Part shown: piece by piece, positions 1 through 11,527 of the stretch
How positions within the stretch are numbered: the stretch's first letter is position 1
Layout: every line of letters starts with the position of its first letter
Assembly (NCBI GenBank): GCA_009908855.1
Contig: JAAAOM010000029.1
Span: 1-55,513, forward strand
Reading direction: 5' to 3'
Length of the DNA stretch: 55,513 nucleotides
Source: Bacteroidota bacterium
GTDB lineage: Bacteria > Bacteroidota > Bacteroidia > Bacteroidales > JAAAOM01
Translations under genes and position numbers: made by a program
The notes under the pieces: model-generated
What the model saw: the letters and a program-made list of their open reading frames with translations, nothing else
What the model was told of the DNA's origin: nothing
Databases searched by the model: none

Positions 1-146
1 TTAAGTTGACAGCAATGGGATTCAGGGGTGCGCGAGGGAATACCAATTATAATATAAGCCTTAACTAAACGACATTAAATTATGATTTGGAAAAAGCCCC
101 TAAAAAATTCGGATGTATTTTTATGCGCGATCGGGTAGTGTTAAAG

Positions 147-2538
<2,392 letters not shown>

Positions 2539-2763
2539 TTAAAATTTATAAGAGGCGCCAACAATAATATTCAATCTTTGTGAAGGATATTGATGCCACC
2601 TATAGTATTTCGAGGCGGTTAGGTTATTGATATCAAGGTATAATGACAATAATCGTGTATATTTATACTCTACGGCCAGGTTAATATCCAGAATGGGATT
2701 TAATGTTATGGTTTCTTGAGTTAGGTAATCAGGCGCTTTTCGTTTACCAACTCCAAGTGAAAG
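2539..2763 (-). pseudogene. C-terminal remnant of a TonB-dependent receptor
   Basis: A 74-codon open stretch ends in a natural stop at 2539 and is closed upstream by an in-frame TAG at 2764-2766. The translation contains DINNLTASKYYRWHQYPSQR and ends LNIIVGASYKF. This is the classic end of an outer-membrane beta barrel of the TonB-dependent receptor family (Y-x-x-W-x-x-YP, then G-x-x-Y-x-F with a terminal Phe). The other several hundred residues (plug and most of the barrel) are absent, and no start codon fits. It abuts the truncated oligopeptidase gene, so a deletion joining two unrelated genes is likely. The fold assignment is good; the substrate cannot be guessed. Confidence 0.7.
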
Positions 2764-2822
2764 CTACCCTTAATTAGTAGCACTTTCAATCAGTTATATC
2801 AAACTGTAATCCTCCGGTATAG

Positions 2823-3698
2823 GTGATTTTTTGTCAGACTATTGTCAGTTGTTACTATAATAAATTGATTTTTGTAATTGGTCGGATTATCAATCAGAAA
2901 AGACATTATGTAACCGCACGTGATGGTGCAAAAGTACCATTGAGCCTGGTCTATAAAAAAGGTATTAAACTGGATGGTGATAATCCATTGCTATTATATG
3001 GTTATGGTTCTTATGGTCATACGGTCGATCCGTATTTCTCATCAGTTCGACTCAGTTTGCTAAACCATGGCTTTGTTTTTGTCATAGCCCATATTCGGGG
3101 CGGACAAATGATGGGCCGTCAATGGTATGAGGAGGGTAAAATGCTCAATAAGAAAAATACTTTCCACGACTTTATTGATTGCGCCGAATACCTTATCGAA
3201 AATAAATACACCAATAAAGAACTACTTTTTGCAGAAGGAGGCAGTGCAGGCGGTATGTTAATGGGCGCAGTATTGAATATGCGTCCCTATCTTTTCAAAG
3301 GGGTGATCGCCTCGGTACCATTTGTAGATGTTGTAACTACCATGCTCGATGAGTCCATCCCACTCACCACATCGGAATATGATGAATGGGGTAATCCCAA
3401 TGAAAAAGAATATTATGATTATATGCTTTCTTATTCACCCTATGATAATGTAGAGATGAAAGATTATCCTGCCATGTTGGTTACCACCGGCCTGCATGAT
3501 TCGCAAGTACAATATTGGGAACCTGCCAAATGGGTGGCCAAATTGCGCGATATGAAAACGGATAACAACATTTTATTGTTGCATACAAACATGGAAACCG
3601 GTCATAGCGGCGCATCCGGACGTTTTCAACGGTTTAAGGAAACAGCGCTTGAGTACGCCTTTATGTTGAAAATGCTGGGTAAGGTGGATGGTGATTGA
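2823..3698 (+). pseudogene. ptrB: Oligopeptidase B (S9A), catalytic domain only, N-terminally truncated
   Basis: From about residue 26 the 291-residue frame matches the C-terminal alpha/beta-hydrolase domain of protease II/oligopeptidase B, which cleaves peptides after basic residues. The triad is intact: Ser141 in GGSAGG, Asp226 in [10 protein letters not shown] and His261 in GHSGASGRF. Family members are near 680-700 residues, with an N-terminal seven-bladed propeller that gates the active site; that propeller (about 400 residues) is missing. The first 25 residues look like read-through of unrelated sequence. The upstream DNA is the tail of a TonB-dependent receptor on the other strand, consistent with a deletion. 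It is called a pseudogene, although the frame is undamaged across the whole domain, so recent loss or a surviving short product is possible. Confidence 0.75.
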
Positions 3699-3791
3699 TT
3701 ATTATTCTCCAATGTGTGGAAAGAACAAAACCAGTGCTTCTTATACCTACCGGTTTTATTCTTTTCTTTGGCACTTTTGCCTGATGTTTTA

Positions 3792-4121
3792 TCAAAAACC
3801 ACCTGGCCCCCTCGTTGGTGGTGCATGATGGATCATGTGCTGATGCATCATGTGATGTTGAAAGTGATGAAAGTGATAATAATTAACCGGTTTGCGATAA
3901 AATCTTTTAATACTGAACTCAAACGGTATGACCACTTCACAGCATTTTTTATCCCGTTCCACTTTATAAGGCTTATGTCGATACCGATATTCAGCACCTT
4001 CCAATAACCTGTTGGAGATAAAATCATGCACAATTGTATCAAGTTCCGGGTGTAGTTTATTCAAAACGGTACCTTTCACAACGTATCCTTTTTTATCGAT
4101 TGACAAAAAAACCATTATCAT
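3792..4121 (-). pseudogene. TonB C-terminal-domain-like fragment with His/Met-rich tail
   Basis: The 109-residue frame begins inside a TonB_C-like domain. The preceding in-frame codons give NAQG before MIMVFLSIDKKGYV, and upstream of these lies a stop (TGA). The order Gly-rich strand, Val-rich strand, HPELD and then VIPFEF matches the energy-transducer TonB C-terminal fold, which normally contacts TonB boxes in the periplasm. The N-terminal membrane anchor and Pro-rich linker are missing. After the domain comes an unusual tail of about 30 residues with repeated His and Met (HFHHFQHHMMHQHMIHH), then a Pro/Gly-rich end. It is probably a remnant. A small secreted metal-binding protein is less likely because no signal sequence is present. 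Confidence 0.45.
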
Positions 4122-5095
4122 TCCCTGGGCATTCCGTTCAAATCATACTTTTGTCCAATATAAACCTGTGAATATGATAATTTAACCAAAATGACTAAAC
4201 TCAAAAAAATAATAACTTTTCTCATTCTACTTTGACAAGTTAAAATTGTTAATAAAACCCTTGAAAAGACAAACTTTTCAAGAGTATCGAAAAACATAAT
4301 TTTCGTAATTTGCGTACATGTTCAACACAAGTTAAAAGTACAAAAGAAAATGGAAAAACACTGAAACAGGCCGTTAAACGGCCAACAGCTTATGTATCTG
4401 GTAGAGAAGAAAAAGAAACAAGTTTGAGTTTGGAGCAAGAGGAAGAAGCTCAAAGTTCAAAGCTACAGGCAAGAGGAAGAAGCTGTAAGCAAGAAGGAAA
4501 ACCGGAAGAGGAGAACGGGATTTTTATACAAATCCTACAGTCCGGTTGAGCGTAGTCGAAGCCATACACGGAGACGAAAATTTCTTCATACTTCTTCAAT
4601 CGTAAATTGCTGATCAACAATCGCCCCCCTTATGCCCGATTTCAGATTGAAGATTGTTGATTTATGATTTTCAAAACTCCTGACCCGTTGTAGCTGTGTT
4701 TCCAGCCCTAAGCCGGGGAGACTTTGCTTCCATAGATGATAGTAAGTTATATTTACCTGAAACATGGACAAGCAGTAAGACCCGTTTGGATCAAGCTCAG
4801 GTTCCGGTAAAACACCACGAATTCAAAACAAAACAAGAACTGGCATTAAAAATCATAAACCATCAAATTGCACTGAATATGTTACTTTTATACTTCATTT
4901 TCAGGGAATAGCTTTTGCATTTTGACTATTTACCCTTGATTTTGACTTGGGTTAAAAAACAAATTATGCAAACACTTATAGTTTTGACAATGTGAGATAA
5001 TAACGTGCTAATGGAACAAATATCTAATAAACATTTAATCCGACAAAAAGATATAAATACATATTATTCATTAATTTGTTATCAAAAATTTAACC
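4122..5095. other. Gene-free decayed region with repeat debris
   Basis: No convincing gene was found in nearly 1 kb. The + strand frame at 4310-4549 is low-complexity Glu/Lys/Gln sequence made from purine repeats and has no family likeness. The unit GCAAGAGGAAGAAGCT occurs twice in essentially identical form (about 4435 and 4469). The stretch 4585-4665 resembles 2490-2530 (cttcttcaatcg strings). Together with the three gene remnants to its left, this marks a region of decay between gyrB and the rnf operon. No terminator is visible for rnfA. Confidence 0.5.
4541..4563. repeat. Short dispersed-repeat-like element
   Basis: The string GGTTGAGCGTAGTCGAAGCC (within 4541-4563) is recalled as a frequent extragenic motif in Bacteroidota genomes, often written on the other strand as CTTCGACTACGCTCAACC. 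Only one copy is in this window, so the repeat status rests on recollection, not on sequence shown here. Confidence 0.35.
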
Positions 5096-5668
5096 CTAAA
5101 CTATCCCCGCAAAACCCATAAAAGCCATGGCCAATAACCCTGCCACCACAAATGCCGCGGGCACACCACGCATGGGTTTGGGAACATCCATTAAATCGAG
5201 TTGCTCACGAATACCTGAGAACAGCAGCAATGCCAGTCCGAACCCGATGGCATTGGCCGCGGCATATACCACGCTTTCTGTTAAATTCAAATCTTTCTGA
5301 ACAGCCAGAATCGCAACACCCAACACCGCACAGTTGGTCGTAATTAACGGAAGGAATATACCCAGTGCCTGATACAAAGCAGGACTAATTTTTTTGAGTA
5401 TAATTTCCACCAATTGCACCAAAGAGGCTATGACCAGAATGAATGTGACGGTTTGCATAAACCCTATTCCAAATGGAACAAGCACGTAGTGCTGCAACAA
5501 ATAGGTAACCATTGTTGCCAGCACCAATACAAAGGTTACCGCGCCTGTCATTCCAATGGCTGTTTCTACCTTGTTGGATACGCCAATAAAGGGGCATATA
5601 CCCAGAAATTGGGCCAATACAATATTATTGACAAAAACAGCACCTATAATTATTAATATATAATCCAT
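5096..5668 (-). CDS. rnfA: Rnf electron transport complex subunit A
   Basis: Integral membrane subunit of the Rnf complex, which couples ferredoxin:NAD+ oxidoreduction to Na+ or H+ transport. The 190-residue protein has the expected length and about six membrane segments. The N-terminal part contains [18 protein letters not shown], the RnfA/NqrE signature with the conserved Cys (ICPF) that sits near an intramembrane Fe-S site. The second half repeats the motif as [11 protein letters not shown]. RnfA and RnfE are inverted-topology paralogues, both present here. It is the last gene of the operon and follows rnfE after 2 bases. Confidence 0.95.
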   Translation of the reverse strand: MDYILIIIGAVFVNNIVLAQFLGICPFIGVSNKVETAIGMTGAVTFVLVLATMVTYLLQHYVLVPFGIGFMQTVTFILVIASLVQLVEIILKKISPALYQALGIFLPLITTNCAVLGVAILAVQKDLNLTESVVYAAANAIGFGLALLLFSGIREQLDLMDVPKPMRGVPAAFVVAGLLAMAFMGFAGIV

Positions 5669-5670
5669 TG

Positions 5671-6279
5671 TTATGCCTTTTTGGTGAGTTTGTTAATAAT
5701 CACAATTAAATAGCCCAGGGCAATAAAAGCTCCGGGGGCCAATACAAAAATAAGTATGCCATCGCCTTCAATAAACTTATAGTTAAATATGGATCCGCTT
5801 CCCAATATTTCGCGTACAGCGCCTAACATGGTTAATGCCATGGTAAAGCCCAATCCCATGCCCAATCCGTCAATCAGCGAGCTCATGAATTTGTTTTTGG
5901 AAGCATACGCTTCAGCCCGTCCCAATACCAGGCAGTTAACCACGATTAATGGAATGAATAAGCCGAGTTGATCGTATAAACTAGGTTCACCCTGTGGACC
6001 GGGGGTATTGGTATATGCCTTCATAAGCAAATCGACAATGGTTACAAAGGAAGCGATGATCACAATAAAGGAAGGTATACGTACTTTTCCGGGAATAAGA
6101 CTACCGGTAAGGGAAACCACGATATTTGACATGATTAACACAAAGGCCGTAGCCAGGCCCATGCCCAGTCCATTGATGGCTGAAGTGGTTGTTCCCAATG
6201 TAGGACAAAGCCCCAGAAACAACACAAATACAGGGTTCTCCTTAAAAAATCCTTTGGTGAAATTAGTTCGCTGGTTCAT
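5671..6279 (-). CDS. rnfE: Rnf electron transport complex subunit E
   Basis: Membrane subunit paired with RnfA. The chosen start is the ATG at 6279 ([18 protein letters not shown]), which gives 202 residues and a 17-base overlap with rnfG. An upstream frame extension to 6327 exists, but it would lie deep inside rnfG and matches nothing. The first conserved motif is [15 protein letters not shown] (Cys-Pro near an intramembrane Fe-S site); the second is [16 protein letters not shown]. About six membrane helices are seen. It lies between rnfG and rnfA, as usual in Bacteroidota. Confidence 0.94.
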   Translation of the reverse strand: MNQRTNFTKGFFKENPVFVLFLGLCPTLGTTTSAINGLGMGLATAFVLIMSNIVVSLTGSLIPGKVRIPSFIVIIASFVTIVDLLMKAYTNTPGPQGEPSLYDQLGLFIPLIVVNCLVLGRAEAYASKNKFMSSLIDGLGMGLGFTMALTMLGAVREILGSGSIFNYKFIEGDGILIFVLAPGAFIALGYLIVIINKLTKKA

Positions 6280-6847
6280 GGGTTTGTTCTTTTTTATACT
6301 GTTCGTATGCTCTTTGAACGGCATCACAAAATGCGCGGGAGGTAATGGTTGAGGCGGTTATGGCATCTACATCGCCACCATCCTTTTTTACCTGAAGGTT
6401 AAACGTATTGGGATGTTGCCCCTGAAATTGTTTTCTAAAGTCAAGGGTTGCCATTTTATCCCCCAAACCGGGTGTTTCCTTGTGCTGTAATACAGCAATG
6501 TCATATATGGTACCGTCCGGTAAAAACCCCACCATCAGTTTAATCATTCCGCTAAACCCGTCCGGTGTAAATGTTTCAATGGCCAGTCCAACGGTATCAG
6601 TATTTTCCATGGCTTTGTAAACATATAATGTATCCCCGTCCATATAGGCCGAATTGGCATTTTCAACCGGTGAATTGGTAAAATCAGGCAGTACCTTTTT
6701 GATGGCCATATTTTTCTTGGTCCGCATAGCCTTTTCAATTGGGCCTTTGGTAACTTCATAAATAAAGCCCAGGGAAGCACCTGAAACCAGTGTAACAATA
6801 AATAGTGTTAACACCATATTGGATATGGTTGATTCTTTTTTAGCCAT
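6263..6847 (-). CDS. rnfG: Rnf electron transport complex subunit G (FMN-binding)
   Basis: Periplasm-facing, membrane-anchored flavoprotein of Rnf. The 194 residues have one N-terminal membrane anchor (about 10-30) followed by an FMN-binding domain. The covalent-flavin motif near the C-terminus reads [10 protein letters not shown] (161-170), where family members have D-x-x-[ST]-G-A-T-x-[ST]. Thr167 is the expected phosphoester acceptor. The replacement of the usual Gly-Ala by Ala-Ser is slightly unusual but keeps the Thr. Flavinylation needs ApbE, which is not in this window. The start overlaps the rnfD end by 8 bases. Confidence 0.94.
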   Translation of the reverse strand: MAKKESTISNMVLTLFIVTLVSGASLGFIYEVTKGPIEKAMRTKKNMAIKKVLPDFTNSPVENANSAYMDGDTLYVYKAMENTDTVGLAIETFTPDGFSGMIKLMVGFLPDGTIYDIAVLQHKETPGLGDKMATLDFRKQFQGQHPNTFNLQVKKDGGDVDAITASTITSRAFCDAVQRAYEQYKKEQTHEPAN

Positions 6848-7853
6848 TGCTTAATTGCTCTCCAAATCGTTTGGGTTTGACATATCGGTTTATAAGTGGT
6901 ACAAAAGCATTCATAATAAGAATTGCGAATGAGATACCCTCCGGATAAGCGCCATATACACGAATTACCACCGTTATTATGGCAATACCGACGGCAAAGA
7001 TAACCTGTCCTTTAATGGTCATGGGTGACGTAACATAATCAGTTGCCATATACACAGCGCCCAATAACACACCACCTGTTAGGATATGGAATAAGGGATC
7101 AGCATTTTGTTCGGGGTTAATCAGCCATAAGATTCCGGTGAATGCAAATATGGTTGAAACGATTACCACCGGTACATGCCAGGTTATTATTTTACGCACC
7201 AGCATGTACAAAAATCCAATTACAATGGCGATCCCTGCAATTTCTCCCATGGAGCCACCCATATCTCCAAAAAACAGATCCGCATAATCAGGTACCTGGG
7301 TCATCAATTCAGAAACCGGTTTTCCTGCCTTAATGCCTTCCTTAATTAAAGTTAAGGGTGTTGCGCCGCTGGATGCATCAATATACGATTCAGCAAGCGA
7401 AGCATTTAAACCGGTTGGATTGGGATAAGTGGTCATGTCAACCGGAAATGACACCAAAAGGAAGACCCTTCCCACCAAGGCCGGATTAAAAGGGTTGTTC
7501 CCAATTCCGCCAAAAGTAAGCTTACCCACACCAATAGAAACCAGACTGCCCAGAATGATCATAAAAACAGGTAAATCAGATGGGATATTGAATGCCAGTA
7601 AAATACCGGTAACTACCGCCGAGCCATCGGATACTGTTATTTTATGTCTCAAAACATATTTTTGAATGATGGCCTCAAACAATACACAGGATGCAACCGC
7701 TGTGGCAGTTACCACAATGGCTCCCAATCCGTAAAAAATAACCGAAAGAACCAGAACGGGCATCATGGCAATGACAACGCCGAACATTAAACCGGGAACG
7801 CCGGTAGAACTTTTTAAATGTGGTGAAGGGGCTACTGAAAGAAGTTTATCCAT
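6840..7853 (-). CDS. rnfD: Rnf electron transport complex subunit D
   Basis: Polytopic subunit that carries covalent FMN and is homologous to NqrB. The 337 residues hold roughly nine or ten hydrophobic segments. Motifs seen are GGIGNNPFNPALVGR (115-129) and SSGATPL (161-167), where Thr165 is the FMN attachment site by family knowledge. The C-terminal half includes the GGVLLGAVYMATDYVTSP segment typical of the family. Its start and the stop of rnfC share base 7853, so translation is probably coupled. Confidence 0.95.
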   Translation of the reverse strand: MDKLLSVAPSPHLKSSTGVPGLMFGVVIAMMPVLVLSVIFYGLGAIVVTATAVASCVLFEAIIQKYVLRHKITVSDGSAVVTGILLAFNIPSDLPVFMIILGSLVSIGVGKLTFGGIGNNPFNPALVGRVFLLVSFPVDMTTYPNPTGLNASLAESYIDASSGATPLTLIKEGIKAGKPVSELMTQVPDYADLFFGDMGGSMGEIAGIAIVIGFLYMLVRKIITWHVPVVIVSTIFAFTGILWLINPEQNADPLFHILTGGVLLGAVYMATDYVTSPMTIKGQVIFAVGIAIITVVIRVYGAYPEGISFAILIMNAFVPLINRYVKPKRFGEQLSNG

Positions 7854-9187
7854 TACTGCTTACGTGATCTTATGAGTTTTCCGACTTGTTGTTTTCCTAA
7901 ACGTATATAATCCAATAAAGGCCTGTTTGATGGGCATGTATAGCTACATGATCCACATTCGATACAGTCCATAATATACTCATTCTCCGCCCGTTCAAGC
8001 ATCGATTTTTCCGACAGCACCTGTAATAAATAGGGCTCCAGGCCCATAGGACATACCTGTACACATTTGGTACAGCGTATACATGGCTGTACTGGTTTTC
8101 GATGTGCTTCCTCATCCGGAATTATGAGAATTCCCGATGTACCCTTGATGACGGGTACTTCTAATGAATTAAGCGCTTTACCCATCATGGGACCGCCGCT
8201 TATAACTTTTCCCGTATCTTCAGGAAGTCCGCCTGCCGCATCTATAACATGCTTCATTGGTGTTCCTGTACGCACTTTATAGTTGCCTTTTTTGGTTACT
8301 GACTTACCCGTTACAGTAAGTACCCGCTCAATCAATGGCTTGTTTTTCTGAATGGCCTCATACACAGCAAAAGTGGTTCCCACATTAAACACCACAGCCC
8401 CCACATCAATGGGCAATCCACCCGAGGGTACTTCCCGGTTCAAAATGGCTTTTATCAATTGTTTTTCTCCTCCCTGCGGATATTTTACCTGTAAAGGAAC
8501 TATTTCAATGCCCTGATGGTTGGCTGCCAGTACAGTAAGGTGTTTAATGGCATCTTTTTTATTGTTCTCAATACCCACGTAAGCGTTTTTCACCCGTAAC
8601 CCGCGCATCAATATTTGAATGCCGGTTATCAGCTCTTTCCCTTTCTCCATCATTAGCTGATGATCGGCCGTCAGATAAGGTTCGCACTCCACGCCATTTA
8701 TGACAAGAAATTCTGCATTTTTTCCCCTGGGTACCGATAATTTCACATGCGACGGAAATGTCGCTCCACCCATACCCACAATTCCGGCTTCCAGTATTTT
8801 AGGGATGATTTCTTCATCGCTCACCGATATATTTTCGTTAAGGGCATCGCTGGTATCAATACCTTCCAACCATTCATCACCCTCAACTTTTATAAATACA
8901 GCGGGCCTTTTGTATCCACTGCTATCCACAATTGAATCAACCTTTACGACTTTTCCCGATACAGAAGCATGAATATTGGTGGAAATAAATCCTTCGCTTT
9001 GCGCAATTACCTGGCCAGCTTTTACTGCATCCCCTTTATTAACGATAACTTTTGAGGGGGCACCAATATGCTGTGTAACAGGTATGGTAACCGTATCGGG
9101 TGGCACTATTGAAACAATTGGTTGGTTGGCCGAATATTTATTTTCCGGAGGGTGGATTCCTCCCTTAGCAAATGTCTTTAACATCAA
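7853..9187 (-). CDS. rnfC: Rnf electron transport complex subunit C
   Basis: Cytoplasmic peripheral subunit that exchanges electrons with NAD(H). The 444 residues comprise an N-terminal barrel-sandwich-like domain (about 30-100), the Complex I 51-kDa-like nucleotide/FMN fold with GMGGATFP at 138-145, a SLBB region, and two C-terminal 4Fe-4S clusters (CIRCTKCVQVCP and CIECGSCSYTCP). No long C-terminal Ala/Lys-rich tail is present, unlike in enterobacterial RsxC. The ATG overlaps the rnfB stop by 4 bases. A Met-Met start leaves one residue of ambiguity. Confidence 0.96.
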   Translation of the reverse strand: MMLKTFAKGGIHPPENKYSANQPIVSIVPPDTVTIPVTQHIGAPSKVIVNKGDAVKAGQVIAQSEGFISTNIHASVSGKVVKVDSIVDSSGYKRPAVFIKVEGDEWLEGIDTSDALNENISVSDEEIIPKILEAGIVGMGGATFPSHVKLSVPRGKNAEFLVINGVECEPYLTADHQLMMEKGKELITGIQILMRGLRVKNAYVGIENNKKDAIKHLTVLAANHQGIEIVPLQVKYPQGGEKQLIKAILNREVPSGGLPIDVGAVVFNVGTTFAVYEAIQKNKPLIERVLTVTGKSVTKKGNYKVRTGTPMKHVIDAAGGLPEDTGKVISGGPMMGKALNSLEVPVIKGTSGILIIPDEEAHRKPVQPCIRCTKCVQVCPMGLEPYLLQVLSEKSMLERAENEYIMDCIECGSCSYTCPSNRPLLDYIRLGKQQVGKLIRSRKQ

Positions 9188-10095
9188 CTTTGATCTGTTT
9201 TAGATTGACCTGGTAATACTTCTTCTTTATTGTTGGCATTATCGGTGGCTGTTTCCGTTACTTTTTTCTCCTTCGGAGGCGGAAAACCAATTTCAATAAT
9301 GGCATTGGTGGGACATTCAGGTACGCATTTGCGACAAAGTTTACATTTATCCGAATCGATAAATGCCAAATTGTTTTCCATGGTTATTGCATCATACGGA
9401 CATACCTTAAAGCACTTGGTACAACCGGTGCAGGCAACAGCGCAATTCTTTTTGGCTATCCCTCCTTTGTCCTCATTCCGACAGGCAACATATATTTTTC
9501 GGTCTTTTTTGGCTCGTTTACGAAGTTCAAATAAATCACGCGGGCAAGCTTCTACGCATGCCCCACATGCTGTACAATTGGCATCGGTAACCACTGGCAA
9601 ACCGGTTTCGGTATCCATGTGCAGGGCATCAAAATCACATACATCAACGCAATCGCCATGACTCAGGCATCCGTATTGACAACCGGTATCACCACCATAA
9701 AGTGCTGAAGCAATGGCACAAGAGGTTGCTCCTTCATACACATTTGTTTTGGGGCGTGCCTCGCAATGACCATTACAAAGAAGTACAGCCACGCGCGGAT
9801 CGCTCAATGTGGCTTCTTTGCCAAGAATTTTCGCAACCATCTGCATGGTGTCGTTACCACCAACCGGACAGTAAAAATCATTCAGGTCTTCAGCCTTTAC
9901 CAATGCCTCGGCAAAGGCACGACAACCAGCAAAACCACAACCGCCACAATTGGCAGCAGGTAATTCTTCTTCTACCTCATCAATCTTAGGATTCTCATAA
10001 ACCTTGAATTTCTGCGCAGCGAAATACAATATTAAGGCTGCCACAATTCCGGTAGCGCTTAGTGAGATAACTGTATATAGAATAATTGTACTCAT
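9184..10095 (-). CDS. rnfB: Rnf electron transport complex subunit B (polyferredoxin)
   Basis: Membrane-anchored ferredoxin-like subunit that receives electrons from reduced ferredoxin. There is an N-terminal helix at 5-28, then a 4Fe-4S domain with Cys50, Cys53, Cys58 and Cys76 (NCGGCGFAGC). Further ferredoxin motifs follow: GCLSHGDCVDVC, CTACGACVEACP, CTGCTKCFKVCP and CKLCRKCVPECP. At 303 residues it is the longer Bacteroidota/clostridial form with extra clusters, not the short proteobacterial one. It sits between the RseC-like gene and rnfC. The polar tail of about 30 residues after the last cluster is not conserved in kind. Confidence 0.96.
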   Translation of the reverse strand: MSTIILYTVISLSATGIVAALILYFAAQKFKVYENPKIDEVEEELPAANCGGCGFAGCRAFAEALVKAEDLNDFYCPVGGNDTMQMVAKILGKEATLSDPRVAVLLCNGHCEARPKTNVYEGATSCAIASALYGGDTGCQYGCLSHGDCVDVCDFDALHMDTETGLPVVTDANCTACGACVEACPRDLFELRKRAKKDRKIYVACRNEDKGGIAKKNCAVACTGCTKCFKVCPYDAITMENNLAFIDSDKCKLCRKCVPECPTNAIIEIGFPPPKEKKVTETATDNANNKEEVLPGQSKTDQS

Positions 10096-10105
10096 ACCTG
10101 TTGAA

Positions 10106-10516
10106 TTATGTTCTTATAATTTCATAGCGAAAAGCTTTTGTAAGGTTTTTACCAAAAAGTTTAAGCAATGTATAATATATACCCACTGATGCCAGAGCCA
10201 TTACACCAGCAATGCCTTCATGCATAAATGCAGATAATACAAGCAAAACGGTAATAATGGTTATAAAGGGAAGAACATACCCATACCACACGGCTTTTAA
10301 CCCCTGACTGTTGTTAAATCGTATGGCAACTGTTTCTCCCGGTTGAAAGGAGGCGTTGGCTAGCGGAATATCCAGGTAATTTTCTTTGGAACTGAAAGCG
10401 CCACATCCGCCTCTTGCATGACAGGCAGCACATGCTGAAGGCTGTATAATCCTGATGCGTACAAAGTTTTTGCCAACTTTGTCAATGAGTCCGGTTTGTT
10501 GGGTACAATTTTCCAT
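10106..10516 (-). CDS. RseC/SoxR-reducing-system family protein
   Basis: Small membrane protein that commonly leads rnf operons in Bacteroidota. The ATG at 10516 (MENCTQQTGLIDKVG) is preferred to a TTG four codons upstream, giving 136 residues. The N-terminal domain carries the family's Cys cluster (CAACHARGGCG), which may bind an Fe-S cluster. Two adjacent membrane segments follow (about 75-115). In E. coli, RseC and Rsx/Rnf act together in SoxR reduction; here a role in Rnf assembly or redox sensing is inferred from position only. The gap to rnfB is 10 bases. Confidence 0.85.
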   Translation of the reverse strand: MENCTQQTGLIDKVGKNFVRIRIIQPSACAACHARGGCGAFSSKENYLDIPLANASFQPGETVAIRFNNSQGLKAVWYGYVLPFITIITVLLVLSAFMHEGIAGVMALASVGIYYTLLKLFGKNLTKAFRYEIIRT

Positions 10517-10610
10517 TATCGCTAACAATCAACCTAACTAAAATGCTAAGTTAATTCTGAAATTTTAAAATACGTATTATACCTGTAATTTAGGTTAATT
10601 ATAAATAATT

Positions 10611-11435
10611 CTATTGCAAAGTACCGGGATATTTTAAATTCTCATAATCAATGAGCCGCATTTTTACTTTTCCCACAACAATTGGTGATTCGGCATATAT
10701 GGGTACTTTATTCTTGTCTTTTGTAACCCAGACATATAATTGCTCCCCTCCCTCATCAAATACGCTTCCTTCCACTACCATCACAACAAACTTAATGCAC
10801 TCAACTTTTCCCAACTCTTTGGTTTTAATGGTTTCAGTGCCCAGATAGCGATAATAAAAAGGGATGTGCTCAGTATCCAGCAGAAGGTCAATGGAAACAG
10901 TATCTCCCACTTCCATGTTGGTATAATCAACGGTTCGTGAATAGTACAATGCGGATACAACATCAAATGTACAGTTTGAGATATCCAGGGTATCGTGCTC
11001 AGGGGTTTTGTCGCGAACTTTGCGATAACTTCTTGCAAAATTGCTTTGTCGGTAAAAATTATAGGTGATGTCCAGTTTATAGGTATCTTCATGTACATCT
11101 CGCCTAAAATAAACGGGTAACAATGTTCCTGGGTGAACCCAGGATTCATATTTATCGCGTACACGAAAAAATTTATCCCATGATTCGGATGACCAGCCTC
11201 TTCCTTCGAGGTGAAAATAAGGATGGCCATATAACGTATCGCTGTTAACTTTTAAGCTGGCATAGCCAACATCAGTAAATATCACAAACCAGTTATAGGA
11301 TAAAACATAGGTCAGGTCCTCACCCTGCTTAAAGGGTTTGGTCTGAATTTCGCAATCAGGCTGTGCTTGCAGATTCATCGTATAAATCCTGCTAATCAGA
11401 ACCAAAACCAATAACAACTTACTTTTCCGACACAT
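10611..11435 (-). CDS. Secreted DUF3108 domain protein
   Basis: The 274-residue protein has an N-terminal signal sequence (about 1-24, MCRKSKLLLVLVLISRIYTM, then an AQ cleavage-like site). The beta-rich body resembles DUF3108: a GEDLTYVLSYNWF strand near the start, then W-x-x-x-F-x-V-x-D-x-Y-E-S-W, and PIYAESPIVVGKVKMRL near the end. DUF3108 proteins are periplasmic or outer-membrane-associated lipid- or glycan-binding-like beta proteins of unclear function. It is separated from the RseC-like gene by 94 bases and is divergent to the AI-2E-family gene, so it is probably transcribed on its own. Confidence 0.75.
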   Translation of the reverse strand: MCRKSKLLLVLVLISRIYTMNLQAQPDCEIQTKPFKQGEDLTYVLSYNWFVIFTDVGYASLKVNSDTLYGHPYFHLEGRGWSSESWDKFFRVRDKYESWVHPGTLLPVYFRRDVHEDTYKLDITYNFYRQSNFARSYRKVRDKTPEHDTLDISNCTFDVVSALYYSRTVDYTNMEVGDTVSIDLLLDTEHIPFYYRYLGTETIKTKELGKVECIKFVVMVVEGSVFDEGGEQLYVWVTKDKNKVPIYAESPIVVGKVKMRLIDYENLKYPGTLQ

Positions 11436-11501
11436 AAAACTACTTTTCTGCTTTCATTAAACTAATTTACCTGAAAATTAATTTTTTTCTATCCATCGGT
11501 A

Positions 11502-11509
11502 TATATTTG
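11502..11509 (+). promoter_or_regulatory. Candidate -7 box for the AI-2E-family gene
   Basis: TATATTTG matches TAnnTTTG exactly and lies 18 bases before the ATG at 11528, implying a very short leader. Confidence 0.5.
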
Positions 11510-11527
11510 CTTTTTATTTAACACAAT

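Noticed and set aside
3..68. Possible C-terminal end of a plus-strand gene (KLTAMGFRGARGNTNYNISLN)
   Set aside because: Only 21 codons are in the window, no family can be recognised, and open frames of this length are expected by chance.
4310..4549. 79-residue Glu/Lys-rich ORF
   Set aside because: Its sequence is made of purine-rich direct repeats and has no family likeness, so it is likely repeat debris.
9230..9661. 143-residue plus-strand ORF opposite rnfB
   Set aside because: It is a shadow of the rnfB ferredoxin motifs; the minus-strand protein is unmistakable.
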